This document shows, piece after piece, positions 49,461-57,970 of a stretch of 64,000 nt of DNA (within the stretch, counting starts at the first letter, position 1; every line of letters begins with the position of its first letter). The DNA lies in assembly GCF_001439635.1 (NCBI RefSeq), contig NZ_LMBZ01000003.1, forward strand, positions 127,835 to 191,834. The letters are read 5' to 3'. The translations under genes were made by a program, and so were the position numbers. The notes beneath the pieces were generated by a model. It searched no databases and had not been told where the DNA came from. It saw only the letters and a program-made list of their open reading frames with translations. The DNA comes from Solibacillus cecembensis (GTDB lineage: Bacteria; Bacillota; Bacilli; Bacillales_A; Planococcaceae).

Positions 49461-49522
49461 AACCGTCACCTCACTCATAGCAATGCTACTTTTTTTTTGT
49501 TTATTCGTCAATTTCTATGTTT

Positions 49523-49540
49523 TTGTGATAAGTTTCACAA
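49523..49540. promoter_or_regulatory. Rex-like operator 1
   Basis: TTGTGATAAGTTTCACAA is an 18-bp near-palindrome matching the Rex consensus arms (TTGTGAA/TTCACAA) at all but one position. It is the inverted copy of the site at 49557. Confidence 0.6.
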
Positions 49541-49556
49541 TATTGCTAAGAACATA

Positions 49557-49574
49557 TTGTGAAACTTATCACAA
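49557..49574. promoter_or_regulatory. Rex-like operator 2 overlapping the yutJ -35
   Basis: TTGTGAAACTTATCACAA, again one mismatch from the Rex arms. Its first six bases also form the -35 hexamer of the promoter below. The two sites with their flanks make a 22-bp perfect inverted repeat with a nine-base centre. Confidence 0.62.
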
Positions 49575-49585
49575 AGGGTTATAAT
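49557..49585 (+). promoter_or_regulatory. yutJ promoter
   Basis: TTGTGA (49557-49562) and TATAAT (49580-49585) are 17 bp apart. Rex binding at operator 2 would cover the -35, implying repression when NADH is low relative to NAD+. Confidence 0.65.
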
Positions 49586-49640
49586 GATTTTGGAAACTTT
49601 GTGAACATAACATATAATTCATTTGATTTGAGGGAAAGCT

Positions 49641-50708
49641 ATGCAGAAACTTGTTTTATTAGGCGGCGGTTATGGCAATATGCGAATTTTACTTCGTCTG
49701 TTACCAAACTTACCAGCGGATGTAGAAATTACTTTAGTAGATCGTACACCATTCCATAGTTTAAAAACTGAATTTTACGCGTTAGCATCTGGAACAGCGA
49801 CGGATAAAGAAATTCGTGTTGCATTTCCAGAAAATGATCGATTAAAGCGAGTGTATGGAGAGATTATTCGAATTGATCGTGAAGAAAAGGCCGTTTATTT
49901 AGAAGATGGTCAAGCAATCGACTATGATCAACTTGTTATTGGATTGGGCTGTGTGGATAAATACCATGGTGTTCCTGGTGCAGAAGAATTCACATATAGC
50001 ATTCAAACAATAGCAAAATCACGTACAACGTTTGAAAAAGTTTGTGGATTAGCTCCTGGCTCAACTGTTGCAATTATTGGTGCCGGATTATCAGGAATTG
50101 AATTAGCAAGTGAACTACGAGAAAGTCGTGCGGATTTAAAGATTAAATTATTCGACCGTTCTCCTCGTATTTTACGTGATTTCCCAGAAAAATTAAGTCA
50201 TTATGTGAAATCATGGTTCGTAAAACATAATGTAGATGTTATCGCAGAATCGAATATTACATGCGTTGAAGAAGGCAAACTTTACAATCATGATGAAGTG
50301 ATCGAAGCTGATGTGATTGTATGGACTGCCGGTGTTCAGCCTGTAGAAATTGTTCGTGAATTAGATGTAGAAAAAGATAAATTTGACCGTCCGATTTTAA
50401 CAGAGCATTATCATGTTGTAGGGGACGAAAATGTATATGTTGTAGGAGATTCAGCTTCTTCACATTTACCACCAACAGCACAACTTGCGGAAGAGCAAGG
50501 GGAGCGTATTGTAAAAGTATTACGTCATCGCTGGAATGGTGAGCAATTACCAGAAAAACTAGCAGAAATTAAACTAAAAGGCTTTATGGGCTCACTAGGT
50601 AAGAAGCAAGGGTTCGTTCATTTAGCAGATACGACGGTAACAGGACGTATTGCCCGAATAATGAAATCTGGCTTACTATGGATGTACAAACGTCAAAATG
50701 ATAATTAA
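49641..50708 (+). CDS. yutJ: NADH dehydrogenase-like FAD protein YutJ
   Basis: A 355-residue pyridine nucleotide-disulfide oxidoreductase of the type II NADH dehydrogenase family. The FAD-binding start is KLVLLGGGYGNM, the NAD(P)-binding motif is AIIGAGLSGIELASEL, and the second FAD motif is VYVVGDSASS. It lacks the long C-terminal membrane-anchor helix of full-size NDH-2, so quinone reduction is uncertain. Paired Rex-like sites upstream suggest redox control. The ribosome site is GAGGGAAAG. Confidence 0.87.
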   Translation: MQKLVLLGGGYGNMRILLRLLPNLPADVEITLVDRTPFHSLKTEFYALASGTATDKEIRVAFPENDRLKRVYGEIIRIDREEKAVYLEDGQAIDYDQLVIGLGCVDKYHGVPGAEEFTYSIQTIAKSRTTFEKVCGLAPGSTVAIIGAGLSGIELASELRESRADLKIKLFDRSPRILRDFPEKLSHYVKSWFVKHNVDVIAESNITCVEEGKLYNHDEVIEADVIVWTAGVQPVEIVRELDVEKDKFDRPILTEHYHVVGDENVYVVGDSASSHLPPTAQLAEEQGERIVKVLRHRWNGEQLPEKLAEIKLKGFMGSLGKKQGFVHLADTTVTGRIARIMKSGLLWMYKRQNDN

Positions 50709-50730
50709 ATAAATTTTTAAGTTAAATGGG

Positions 50731-50773
50731 AAATCCCGCCACAAAGTAAAATGTACTTTGTGGCGGGATTTTT
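50731..50773 (+). terminator. intrinsic terminator after yutJ
   Basis: AAATCCCGCCACAAAGTA pairs with TACTTTGTGGCGGGATTT, followed by TT. An 18-bp perfect stem. Confidence 0.88.
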
Positions 50774-50953
50774 ATATCTGCACTTTAGGCAACTATTTGT
50801 ATTTGAACTCGATTTTATTTATGGCAATGTGTGAATATCGTATGACTTTAAAAAATGTTAAATGAAACTTTGTTATAAGATGTATATAAAATACTTCTTT
50901 TTTATAGTATGCTATGAGAAGTAGAGGAATATTAAAAAAGGAGTAAAATTACT

Positions 50954-52663
50954 ATGAATCCTAAAAATTCATTAACATTTCAACTTGGTACAATTATTGC
51001 TGGGATATTAATAGTGATGTTATGTATTAGCTCTTTTGCTACTTATTTCACGGCTTACAATAAAATATATGAAGCGGCAGGGATAGAGGCTTACGGCTGT
51101 GCTAATATTACAACGGGCTTAATTTCGTCTATTGATTTGGAACAAGCAATGGATGGAGATATAGAGAAACAACAACAGGTAGGCGAAACGCTGAATTGGA
51201 CAATTGCACATAAGGATATTTTTGAAACGCAATATATTTTATCGCTTGATGGAAAACTTGTCGCTCTTGACGACAATCTTTCAAATGATGGATATCAAGT
51301 AGGGGATCGTTTTCACATGGATGAAGAAGCAATCACAACTTTGATACGTGATAAGCATCCTACCTATTCAGAAATTTATACATTTGGTGGAATGGAACGT
51401 CTTTCAGGGTATGCACCGATTTATAAGGACCATGATCCTAATAATGAGGTTATCGCGATTAGTGTCATTGATTTTGATGCGAATATTGTAAAAGAACGTA
51501 CATGGGATGTTGTGCGTGATGGCATTTTATTAAGCATTTTACCTATGTTAATAGCATCAATTATTACAGGTTTTTTAATTCGCCGAAAAGTAAGACCAAT
51601 TAGCTTATTAATCAATCAAGCAAGAGAAATTGCAAACGGTAATCTGGCAGTGGAGAAGACGGTTGTCAAAAATCAAGATGAAGTAGGTGATTTAGCACGA
51701 ACGTTAAATCAAATGACAGAAAACTTACAAAAAATGATTTTAACGATGCGCCAAACATCGCAAACATTAAATAATAATGCGGGGAAATCTGCACAAACAT
51801 TAGAGACCATGACGAATACGATGCATAGTGTCGCGAATAGCGTAGGTGAAGTTTCATGCTCGATTACAGATGGGATGCATCATGCCGACAAAGCGAGTGA
51901 TGCGTTAGTAGATTTAGCGAAGCACCTACAAACGATGAAAGTAAAGGCAGATCATACCGCCCAAAATTCACAGCAAACATTGCAAATCGCGCGTGAAGGG
52001 GAACAAAACGCACAACATATTAAAGATGATATTATACTTATTCAAAAAGGCTCCGACGAAGTAAGTCAGACGGTTGAGAATTTAGTATCTTCTGCAACCA
52101 AAATTCAGATGTTTACAACAACCATCGCAGAAATTGCGGCACAAACCAATTTATTAGCGCTTAATGCATCGATAGAAGCGGCACGTGCAGGAGAGCATGG
52201 AAAAGGGTTTGCGGTCGTTGCAGAGGAAGTAAGGAAGCTTGCAGAACAATCGAATCATGAAGTAGGGGAAGTTGGAAAGTTAGTGCAAGATATTATGAGT
52301 CATATCGATCATGTGTTAATTTCCACAAAAGATAATACAAAGTATATTGAAAAGGGAACAGCAACCGTACATCTTACAGTACAGTCACTAAATACGATTG
52401 CGCATGCGGTTACGGAGACAGTTGATCAAGTTGTTGATATATCTTCGTCAATGACAAGTGAAGTAGAAAAGTCCGATCAAGTTGTAGAAATGATTCAACA
52501 ATTAACTTTGGCAATTCGCGAAATTGAAGATACGATGAATCACTTAACATCTGCTGCGCTGCAAACGACAGATTATATTGATGACGTATCACACACGGTG
52601 AATGAGACGAATGATATGGCACTTACTTTGAATGAACATGTGAAGGAATTTAAGTTGAGCTAA
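50954..52663 (+). CDS. methyl-accepting chemotaxis protein
   Basis: A 569-residue chemoreceptor. The first membrane segment is about residues 11-32, an extracytoplasmic sensor follows to about 185, and the second membrane segment is near 188-208 ([17 protein letters not shown]). A HAMP domain (to about 265) and a long cytoplasmic coiled coil come next. The signalling tip is [20 protein letters not shown]. The ligand is unknown. It stands alone with an AAAAGGAG ribosome site and its own terminator. Confidence 0.93.
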   Translation: MNPKNSLTFQLGTIIAGILIVMLCISSFATYFTAYNKIYEAAGIEAYGCANITTGLISSIDLEQAMDGDIEKQQQVGETLNWTIAHKDIFETQYILSLDGKLVALDDNLSNDGYQVGDRFHMDEEAITTLIRDKHPTYSEIYTFGGMERLSGYAPIYKDHDPNNEVIAISVIDFDANIVKERTWDVVRDGILLSILPMLIASIITGFLIRRKVRPISLLINQAREIANGNLAVEKTVVKNQDEVGDLARTLNQMTENLQKMILTMRQTSQTLNNNAGKSAQTLETMTNTMHSVANSVGEVSCSITDGMHHADKASDALVDLAKHLQTMKVKADHTAQNSQQTLQIAREGEQNAQHIKDDIILIQKGSDEVSQTVENLVSSATKIQMFTTTIAEIAAQTNLLALNASIEAARAGEHGKGFAVVAEEVRKLAEQSNHEVGEVGKLVQDIMSHIDHVLISTKDNTKYIEKGTATVHLTVQSLNTIAHAVTETVDQVVDISSSMTSEVEKSDQVVEMIQQLTLAIREIEDTMNHLTSAALQTTDYIDDVSHTVNETNDMALTLNEHVKEFKLS

Positions 52664-52708
52664 AAGATTCATTACCATGAAAAAGCTCAATTTGAATGAA
52701 TATAAAAT

Positions 52709-52745
52709 AAAAAAGGTGAAATCATAAAATTGATTTCACCTTTTT
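52709..52745. terminator. bidirectional terminator between the chemoreceptor gene and yuzD
   Basis: AAAAAGGTGAAATCA pairs with TGATTTCACCTTTTT around AAAAT sequence. Confidence 0.87.
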
Positions 52746-52747
52746 CA

Positions 52748-53077
52748 TTATTCGACTGGAGTAAATCCTAAATTTTCAAGTGTAGAAAATACTGGCTTTA
52801 ATTGAATATAGCCTTCTCCGATTACTTCATCATTAATGAGTACAAGTGGATAGAAAAATTCGTCCTCTTGAATGCGGCTTGCGTACTCGGCATCGCGGTC
52901 ATTATCAAGTGCACCTTCTATATCAATATAGCGAATCGAAAAGGATTGATTTGGGTATTTTCGCGTAATGGCAGCTTGTAGCCATTCGTATGTATCCTTT
53001 GATGAGGGAGCATTCACACAGCTAGCGCAAATAATATTTGCACCATAAATTTCAATGGTAGGTTTTATGTTAGACAT
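52748..53077 (-). CDS. yuzD: DUF1462 family protein YuzD
   Basis: A 109-residue thioredoxin-like protein with CASCVNAPSSKDTYEWL near the N-terminus and a C-terminal strand pair (FFYPLVLINDEVIGEG), the YuzD pattern. CxxC suggests a redox role; unproven. The ATG at 53077 with GAAAGGACGG upstream is chosen, and the frame to 53119 is not. Divergent from yutI, as in B. subtilis. Confidence 0.85.
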   Translation of the reverse strand: MSNIKPTIEIYGANIICASCVNAPSSKDTYEWLQAAITRKYPNQSFSIRYIDIEGALDNDRDAEYASRIQEDEFFYPLVLINDEVIGEGYIQLKPVFSTLENLGFTPVE

Positions 53078-53161
53078 ACTATTTCCGTCCTTTCGTAATA
53101 CAATATTGGATTTTTTCACTTCTTCACATTATAATGATTTTAATGAAGGGAGTCGAGTAAA

Positions 53162-53398
53162 ATGACAGAAACAGAACAAGTTGGACAAGTACAAGAAGTA
53201 TTAGATAAATTACGTCCGTTTTTATTACGTGACGGCGGTGACTGTGAATTAGTAGATATAGAGGACGGCATCGTAAAGTTACGTTTATTAGGTGCATGCG
53301 GTAGTTGCCCAAGTTCAACGATTACGTTAAAAGCCGGTATCGAACGTGCGCTATTAGAAGAAGTACCAGGTATTATCGAAGTTGAGCAAGTTTTCTAA
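53162..53398 (+). CDS. yutI: NifU-like Fe-S cluster carrier YutI
   Basis: A 78-residue Nfu-type protein, only the NifU C-terminal domain. The cluster-binding CxxC is in [16 protein letters not shown], preceded by [15 protein letters not shown]. It accepts clusters from the Suf system and delivers them to target enzymes such as LipA. The start follows AAGGGAG. A terminator follows. Confidence 0.94.
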   Translation: MTETEQVGQVQEVLDKLRPFLLRDGGDCELVDIEDGIVKLRLLGACGSCPSSTITLKAGIERALLEEVPGIIEVEQVF

Positions 53399-53409
53399 GT
53401 AGTAAGCAT

Positions 53410-53450
53410 AAAATGGAGCAAAGGAATTATTTCCTTTGCTCCATTTTTTT
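53410..53450. terminator. bidirectional terminator between yutI and the DUF2225 gene
   Basis: AAATGGAGCAAAGGAA pairs with TTCCTTTGCTCCATTT, with T-runs on both strands. Confidence 0.88.
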
Positions 53451-53456
53451 ATTTCA

Positions 53457-54149
53457 CTAGTTCGCAGATTGTTCGCGTGTTTGTCTTAATAAGTCCCATT
53501 GTTCTTTGGCCATTGCTACAAGTTGACCTTCGCCACCAGTCCGTTGGTTTTCGATGACGCGTGAGAAAAAGCGTGTGGCATTTTCATAATCTTCTAAACG
53601 ACGAGAAAGCTCTGCGATTAAATACATAACGCGCACACCAGACATTTGTGTACTAGCATAGTCTTCTGTGGAGAAGCTTTCCATGTAATGGTCACGAGCA
53701 AGCTTTAAAAAGCGCATTTCTTGTCCTGTATTCTTTAATGAGCGATAAAGCCATGCCAAGCGTAAAGCAAGACCTGAAGTGATGATGTATTTCTCTTTTT
53801 TAATTGTGGCGCAAAGAAAAGCTAATTTATAAGCTTGAATGGCATCAAATACATTGCGCTCGTTTTTAAAGTTATGGGGAATCCATTTTGCACAGACTTG
53901 TTGATCTAATTGTTCTTTTACACCAGGTGCGAAATATTTGGAGAAATCCTCCGTAAATGAAAATCCACAGTGCTGACAAACAAAAACATTATAGTACAGT
54001 GCATTCACGTTTTCATCGGCATATATAGGCTGAAAATCAGATTCAGTTTGCGCTATTTTAATGAATTTTGAGCGCACTTTTAATGTGGGGAAACTTTTTT
54101 TGCAATGCATACAATCGATATCTTTTTCATAAAAAGGTGAGATCTCCAT
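53457..54149 (-). CDS. DUF2225 family protein
   Basis: A 230-residue protein with an N-terminal zinc ribbon made of DCMHCKKSF and VCQHCGFSF, followed by a helical, TPR-like region (EMRFLKLARDHYMESF, LIAELSRRLEDYENATRFF). The arrangement is that of Firmicute DUF2225 proteins, whose function is unknown. The start has GAGGGG upstream. Monocistronic. Confidence 0.85.
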   Translation of the reverse strand: MEISPFYEKDIDCMHCKKSFPTLKVRSKFIKIAQTESDFQPIYADENVNALYYNVFVCQHCGFSFTEDFSKYFAPGVKEQLDQQVCAKWIPHNFKNERNVFDAIQAYKLAFLCATIKKEKYIITSGLALRLAWLYRSLKNTGQEMRFLKLARDHYMESFSTEDYASTQMSGVRVMYLIAELSRRLEDYENATRFFSRVIENQRTGGEGQLVAMAKEQWDLLRQTREQSAN

Positions 54150-54361
54150 TTAATTCAAACCCCTCGCAATATAATTATGTATCTAGTATAGCAATAAACC
54201 GATACATGCAGTAACTTTTTAGTAGATGAATTGTGAAGTTTTTAGGTATATTTTCCTTTCGATTAAATAGGTATTATAGGGATAATTGACTTCCAAAGCA
54301 CATTTGTTGTCAGAAATGAACTGCAATTGATATGATAATTATAAGAAAGTAGGTGACTGAA

Positions 54362-54736
54362 ATGACAAGTGAAAAACAAGTAATTATTTTAACAGAAGCG
54401 GCCGCATTTCAAGTCAAAGAAATGATGGTTCATAATGAAGAACAAAACGCAATTTTACGTATTGCAGTGAAAGGTGGCGGCTGTAGTGGTCTTTCCTATG
54501 GCATGACATTTGACCAAGTAGTGAATGAGGATGATTTTACCGATGAGCAACATGGTATTAAAATGATCGTATCTACAGAAGATGCTGCGATTTTACAAAA
54601 TACGAAAATTGACTTCAAACAATCGTTAATGGGCGGCGGATTTACAATCGACAATCCGAACGCACTGGCTTCATGTGGTTGTGGTACGAGCTTTAAAGCA
54701 GCGGCACGTCCAGCAGAACCGCAAATTTGTGAGTAA
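54362..54736 (+). CDS. yutM: A-type Fe-S carrier (HesB/IscA/SufA family)
   Basis: A 124-residue A-type carrier with the three conserved cysteines in GGGCSGLSYG and the C-terminal SCGCGTSF. It transfers clusters to apo-proteins and, with YutI, serves the Suf pathway. The ATG at 54362 is preceded by AGGTGA; a GTG at 54353 overlaps that site. It is the last host gene before the integrated element, so its 3' side is a candidate integration region. Confidence 0.93.
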   Translation: MTSEKQVIILTEAAAFQVKEMMVHNEEQNAILRIAVKGGGCSGLSYGMTFDQVVNEDDFTDEQHGIKMIVSTEDAAILQNTKIDFKQSLMGGGFTIDNPNALASCGCGTSFKAAARPAEPQICE

Positions 54737-54830
54737 TTTTTACTGCGGACAGTAGCACGGTCATGCTTACGTATTTACTTCGGCTTATTATTAGTCGGTT
54801 ACCCTAGATTATTAGAATATTAACGCTATA

Positions 54831-54879
54831 GAGCGCTCTCTTACGTATCGAAAATGATGCGGAAGGGAGCGCTTTTTTT
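54831..54879 (+). terminator. hairpin at the element edge, overlapping the integrase ribosome site
   Basis: AGCGCTC (54832) pairs with GAGCGCT (54867), followed by TTTTTTT directly before the integrase GTG. The ribosome site GGAAGGGAG lies partly in the 3' arm. CTTACGTAT occurs at 54766 and again at 54840 in the loop side, a possible recombinase-related repeat. Confidence 0.65.
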
Positions 54880-55932
54880 GTGTCTGATGAACGTGTAATT
54901 AAACGTAGAAGAAGTCGTGTAGATGAACGGAGTACGCCCGTTAATAGTGTGCAAAATATCGGGGTTACTGACGCTTGGGCTTATTTTATTACCGCTAAAG
55001 TTGGCGAAGGGATTCGTAAAAGAACGCAAGAGGATTATTCGAGTACTTGGCGTTATTTTACGGAGTGGCTAATTGAAGTTGATTACAAAGTTAAGTATGT
55101 GAGTGATATTACGCCGTCAATGTGTCGTGAGTATATACGTTACTTAACGGAAGATGCGCCGAGATATAAGAACCATAAATACATGCAGGCCGGCAAGTTT
55201 GGGAAAGGTCTTTCGTCCGCAACTATTAATATGCGAATTAGAGCCTTGAAGGTTGCGTTTAATTTTTGGAAAGCTGACAACATGGTTAGGACAAGTCCGA
55301 TGGATAATGTACGTTGCCAAAAGGACGATGTAGATAAAATTGAATCGTTTACAGATGAACAAATTCAAGCCATGTTAAATGCTTGTGATCAACGTACGTA
55401 TGTTGGATTTCGGGACTATGTATTTCAAATATGTCTATTAGATACAGGAATGCGTATGAACGAGTTGTTATCGATTACTTTGGAGTCCGTAGATTTAAAG
55501 TCACGCTCTATTCATTTAGGAGCAGAGTTTAATAAAAATCGTAGGTATCGAATCGTGCCTATTTCACCGGAAACTTTAAAATTATTACTTGAAATTGTAG
55601 ATGAAAATAAACAACATTTCCCGCACGCAAAACGAATCTTCTTATCTTGTTACGGTGAGGAAGTTCGGGACACGCAAATGAACAAGCGTTTGAAATATTA
55701 CGGAGATATGACGGGTGTAGGTAAGGAGATACGTAGTACAGCGCACACCTGGCGTCACACGTTCGCTAGAAACTTTATATTAAACGGCGGTGATCCGTAT
55801 ACACTTATGCGAATTTTAGGACATTCTTCAATTCACATGACTCGTAGGTATGTTCAAATGACGGATGGTGATATGCAAGTAAAGCATTTACAGCACTCCC
55901 CGTTAAGGAATATCAAGAAAAAGTTACGTTAA
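54880..55932 (+). CDS. int: tyrosine recombinase (phage integrase family)
   Basis: A 350-residue integrase. A SAM-like N-terminal DNA-binding domain spans about residues 30-130 (RTQEDYSSTWRYFTEWL), and the catalytic domain about 160-345. The catalytic residues are visible: Arg in DTGMRMNELL, HxxR in STAHTWRHTFARN, His in RILGHSSIHMT, and the nucleophilic Tyr in TRRYVQMTDG. It starts with GTG preceded by GGAAGGGAG. It reads into the element rather than outward, unusual for the left-end integrase, so host read-through or an attP promoter may drive it. Confidence 0.93.
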   Translation: MSDERVIKRRRSRVDERSTPVNSVQNIGVTDAWAYFITAKVGEGIRKRTQEDYSSTWRYFTEWLIEVDYKVKYVSDITPSMCREYIRYLTEDAPRYKNHKYMQAGKFGKGLSSATINMRIRALKVAFNFWKADNMVRTSPMDNVRCQKDDVDKIESFTDEQIQAMLNACDQRTYVGFRDYVFQICLLDTGMRMNELLSITLESVDLKSRSIHLGAEFNKNRRYRIVPISPETLKLLLEIVDENKQHFPHAKRIFLSCYGEEVRDTQMNKRLKYYGDMTGVGKEIRSTAHTWRHTFARNFILNGGDPYTLMRILGHSSIHMTRRYVQMTDGDMQVKHLQHSPLRNIKKKLR

Positions 55933-55942
55933 GTAAATAGAA

Positions 55943-55976
55943 AAAAGCCACTCCGACTGGAATCGGAATGACTTCT
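55943..55976 (+). terminator. imperfect terminator hairpin after integrase
   Basis: TCCGA pairs with TCGGA, extended imperfectly by AAGCCAC with TGACTT. It lies 10 bp past the integrase stop and has only a weak T-run. Confidence 0.5.
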
Positions 55977-56084
55977 AACTGAATATGACTATCTAAAAAA
56001 CGATAACATATATCACCAATGATGTTATTGTAACGATTTTACGAAAAAATTTCAACTCGTAAAGTTCTGTTTGCTGATGCCTTT

Positions 56085-56470
56085 TTTAGGTAGTCCGTCT
56101 AGGTTGCCCACTAACTCGACGTTAATCAAACCTGGTCAGCGCCGTCCGTCGCAATGCAAACTACGGAATATATCGCACAAATAGCCTTCCCGTTGGCTAG
56201 CGACGAATAGCGAGCACAGCTTATGGTGCGGTAGGTTTACTGGCTGTCTACGGACAGGGTAACTATGATCGGGCGTATTTATGCGCACATACAGGACAGT
56301 AATTGTATGAGATTGTTGCGGAAGAAATTCCGATACGAACGGGACAACGAGAAACCTCGGACGTCACATGACGCTAGGAATTGCGTATTTACTTTATGTC
56401 GCTTACTACGTTTATTTCGTGGTTTGCGACATAAGGTAATTACGTTCAGCCGATGTTCCTGAAGCGAGCG
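56085..56470 (+). ncRNA. candidate large structured RNA (novel)
   Basis: This stretch has no credible gene but contains many nested helices. GTTGCCC (56103) pairs with GGGTAAC (56257), and AAACCT (56128) with AGGTTT (56233). CGTCGC (56147) pairs with GCGACG (56200), enclosing TAGCC/GGCTA. There are also GCAC/GTGC (56214/56226), CTGTC-TACG-GACAG (a cUACGg-type loop), CGGAA-GAAA-TTCCG (56319-56332, a GNRA loop) and CGAG-AAAC-CTCG. A final 59-nt hairpin spans 56385-56443. Stable UNCG and GNRA loops argue for an RNA. It does not show tmRNA, RNase P, SRP or group I/II intron landmarks. Confidence 0.55.
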
Positions 56471-56670
56471 CCATTCTGCTAGTTAAATGGTGTAGTTGTC
56501 AATAGTTTTTATTAGAAAAGTTTTACTAATTTATCTATAACTAAATCTCAAGGGTTTGTCAGTATAAAAACTTCTTGCGATTATTTGTAATTAATTCATT
56601 ATCATAGAAGGGATTTATTTGGAATTTGTCGAAATAAATATAACAAAGCGTTTTTATGGAGGAGAAAGCT

Positions 56671-57435
56671 ATGACTAATTTGACAAACACATTTTTACAT
56701 GAAGTTGAAATGGAACTAAATAGAAAGAACTTTATGGTAGAAGATTTTAATATCGAAACTAAAGATTACCAAAGTTTTGTAGATTTAATTATACAATATA
56801 TTTATTTGCCACAATATAAGATTGAATGCAAGATTTTTAAAGATGAAGAAAGATTTAGAGTAGAATTTATTCCTGGAACTGTTACTCTTACAGTTAAAAA
56901 AGATAAGTTAACAAAATATGAATTTTTTCAGGCTATTGGTGAGTGGCTTACAAATACATATAATGAAATGACTAAAACACCTATCGCAAGACAAGTAAAC
57001 AATCATGAAGAGATATTAAAATCAGTTCAAGAAAAAATACATTCTATTGGAGAAGAAGGAGAGCAATTTTTTACAAAAGAAGAAGGGGAAGAATTACGTA
57101 AAAGGTTAAATGAATTAGAAGAATTATATGAAAAATCTGTTGTTGAAAAAGAAGAAAATAAGCAAACACAGAAAAAAGAATTAGATAAGTTCCATTCGGA
57201 AATAAACACTTTGCGGGGACATTTGGAAATATTGAATAGAAAAAACTGGTTTCTTTCATTTTCAGTAAGACTTTTTAGTTGGATAAAAAGAAATCCGGAT
57301 GTAACTAGACAAGTAGCTGGATTTTCTAGAGAATTGCTCCCAGAAGAAGTTAGAAATATTGTTTCTCAAGAAGCATTGGAGCAGTTACTACCTCCAAGTA
57401 GTTTAGAAACTACCTCAGATATTGAAAGTAAATAA
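56671..57435 (+). CDS. unrecognised cargo protein with coiled coil, possible phage-exclusion gene
   Basis: A 254-residue protein I do not recognise. The N-terminal ~115 residues are a mixed alpha/beta domain (TKDYQSFVDLIIQYIYLPQ, RFRVEFIPGTVTLTVKK). A highly charged coiled coil covers about 115-190 (GEELRKRLNELEELYEK), then a hydrophobic stretch (NWFLSFSVRLFSWIKR) and an acidic tail. The ATG at 56671 has GGAGGAG upstream and is preferred over 56656. It is much more AT-rich than the surrounding element. Its place between integrase and repressor is where prophages often carry superinfection-exclusion or abortive-infection genes; that role is inference. Confidence 0.55.
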   Translation: MTNLTNTFLHEVEMELNRKNFMVEDFNIETKDYQSFVDLIIQYIYLPQYKIECKIFKDEERFRVEFIPGTVTLTVKKDKLTKYEFFQAIGEWLTNTYNEMTKTPIARQVNNHEEILKSVQEKIHSIGEEGEQFFTKEEGEELRKRLNELEELYEKSVVEKEENKQTQKKELDKFHSEINTLRGHLEILNRKNWFLSFSVRLFSWIKRNPDVTRQVAGFSRELLPEEVRNIVSQEALEQLLPPSSLETTSDIESK

Positions 57436-57512
57436 CTTATTATACTTTTAAATGATTATCTAACCGGAATCTCTATTAAATAAGTAAAAAGTGCTAGAAT
57501 AGTATTTAGCTA

Positions 57513-57546
57513 AGAGCGCAGCCAATTAGTCGGCTTGCGCTTTTTC
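57513..57546 (+). terminator. terminator after the cargo gene
   Basis: AGCGCAGCC pairs with GGCTTGCGCT (one bulged T), followed by TTTTT. It overlaps the 3' end of the convergent repressor gene. Confidence 0.7.
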
Positions 57547-57885
57547 TTCGTCAGTTGGAGTGAAATCAATGTCAAATGGGTTCCCACCGGACATAATTTC
57601 GCTTTCAAGTTCAAACGTTATCAACTTATGCAACTCCGTAATACCCATAGCTGCTGCGATTTTTTCTAATGATGGTATATGCAACCTTTCGACATTCCCA
57701 CGACATAACTGGCTAATTGTAGCCTGTCTAACGCCACTCATTTCAGCTAATTGTTGCTGGGTTAAGTTACGTTCTTTCATTCGTGCCTTTAAATGAAAAA
57801 TTATATGAATTGGATCCTGCGAATCGACCTCGTTGTTTGTAAATAAAGCCTTTAAAGCATCTTCTCCGTTAATATAGTTACTCAT
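57526..57885 (-). CDS. XRE-family repressor (CI/Stl-like)
   Basis: A 119-residue protein with a helix-turn-helix at about residues 38-95 (NLTQQQLAEMSGVRQATISQL, where the recognition helix follows the turn at MSGV), flanked by short N- and C-terminal arms. It lacks a peptidase domain of the LexA/CI type, so RecA-mediated self-cleavage is unlikely. The ATG at 57885 has GAGGTG upstream. It is divergent from the rightward early genes across three 16-bp operators, the layout of a lysogeny switch. Confidence 0.85.
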   Translation of the reverse strand: MSNYINGEDALKALFTNNEVDSQDPIHIIFHLKARMKERNLTQQQLAEMSGVRQATISQLCRGNVERLHIPSLEKIAAAMGITELHKLITFELESEIMSGGNPFDIDFTPTDEEKAQAD

Positions 57886-57919
57886 GTTTTTCACCTCAAT
57901 AAAATAATATCATACTTTT

Positions 57920-57935
57920 ATACGTTTAAGCGAAT
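57920..57935. promoter_or_regulatory. operator 1 of the repressor switch
   Basis: ATACGTTTAAGCGAAT, a near-palindrome sharing the TTAAGCG core with operator 2. Closest to the repressor gene, probably for autoregulation. Confidence 0.65.
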
Positions 57936-57941
57936 AAATTA

Positions 57942-57970
57942 TTGACATCCAATTAATTAGGGGTTATTAT
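57942..57970 (+). promoter_or_regulatory. rightward early promoter
   Basis: TTGACA (57942-57947) and TATTAT (57965-57970) with a 17-bp spacer. The -10 overlaps the left edge of operator 2, so repressor binding would block it. Confidence 0.8.

Noticed and set aside
54766..54848. CTTACGTAT repeats as the att core
   Set aside because: Nine bases in direct repeat 74 bp apart may be chance; the core can be fixed only by comparison with the right end outside the window.
56265..56462. 65-codon reading frame inside the candidate RNA
   Set aside because: No ribosome site, unusual Arg/Cys-rich composition, and it runs through strong hairpins; treated as chance.
56085..56470. Group I or group II intron, tmRNA, RNase P or SRP RNA
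   Set aside because: None of the conserved cores (P7/P3 set, domain V, tag region, RNase P GAGGAAAGUCC) could be found by eye.
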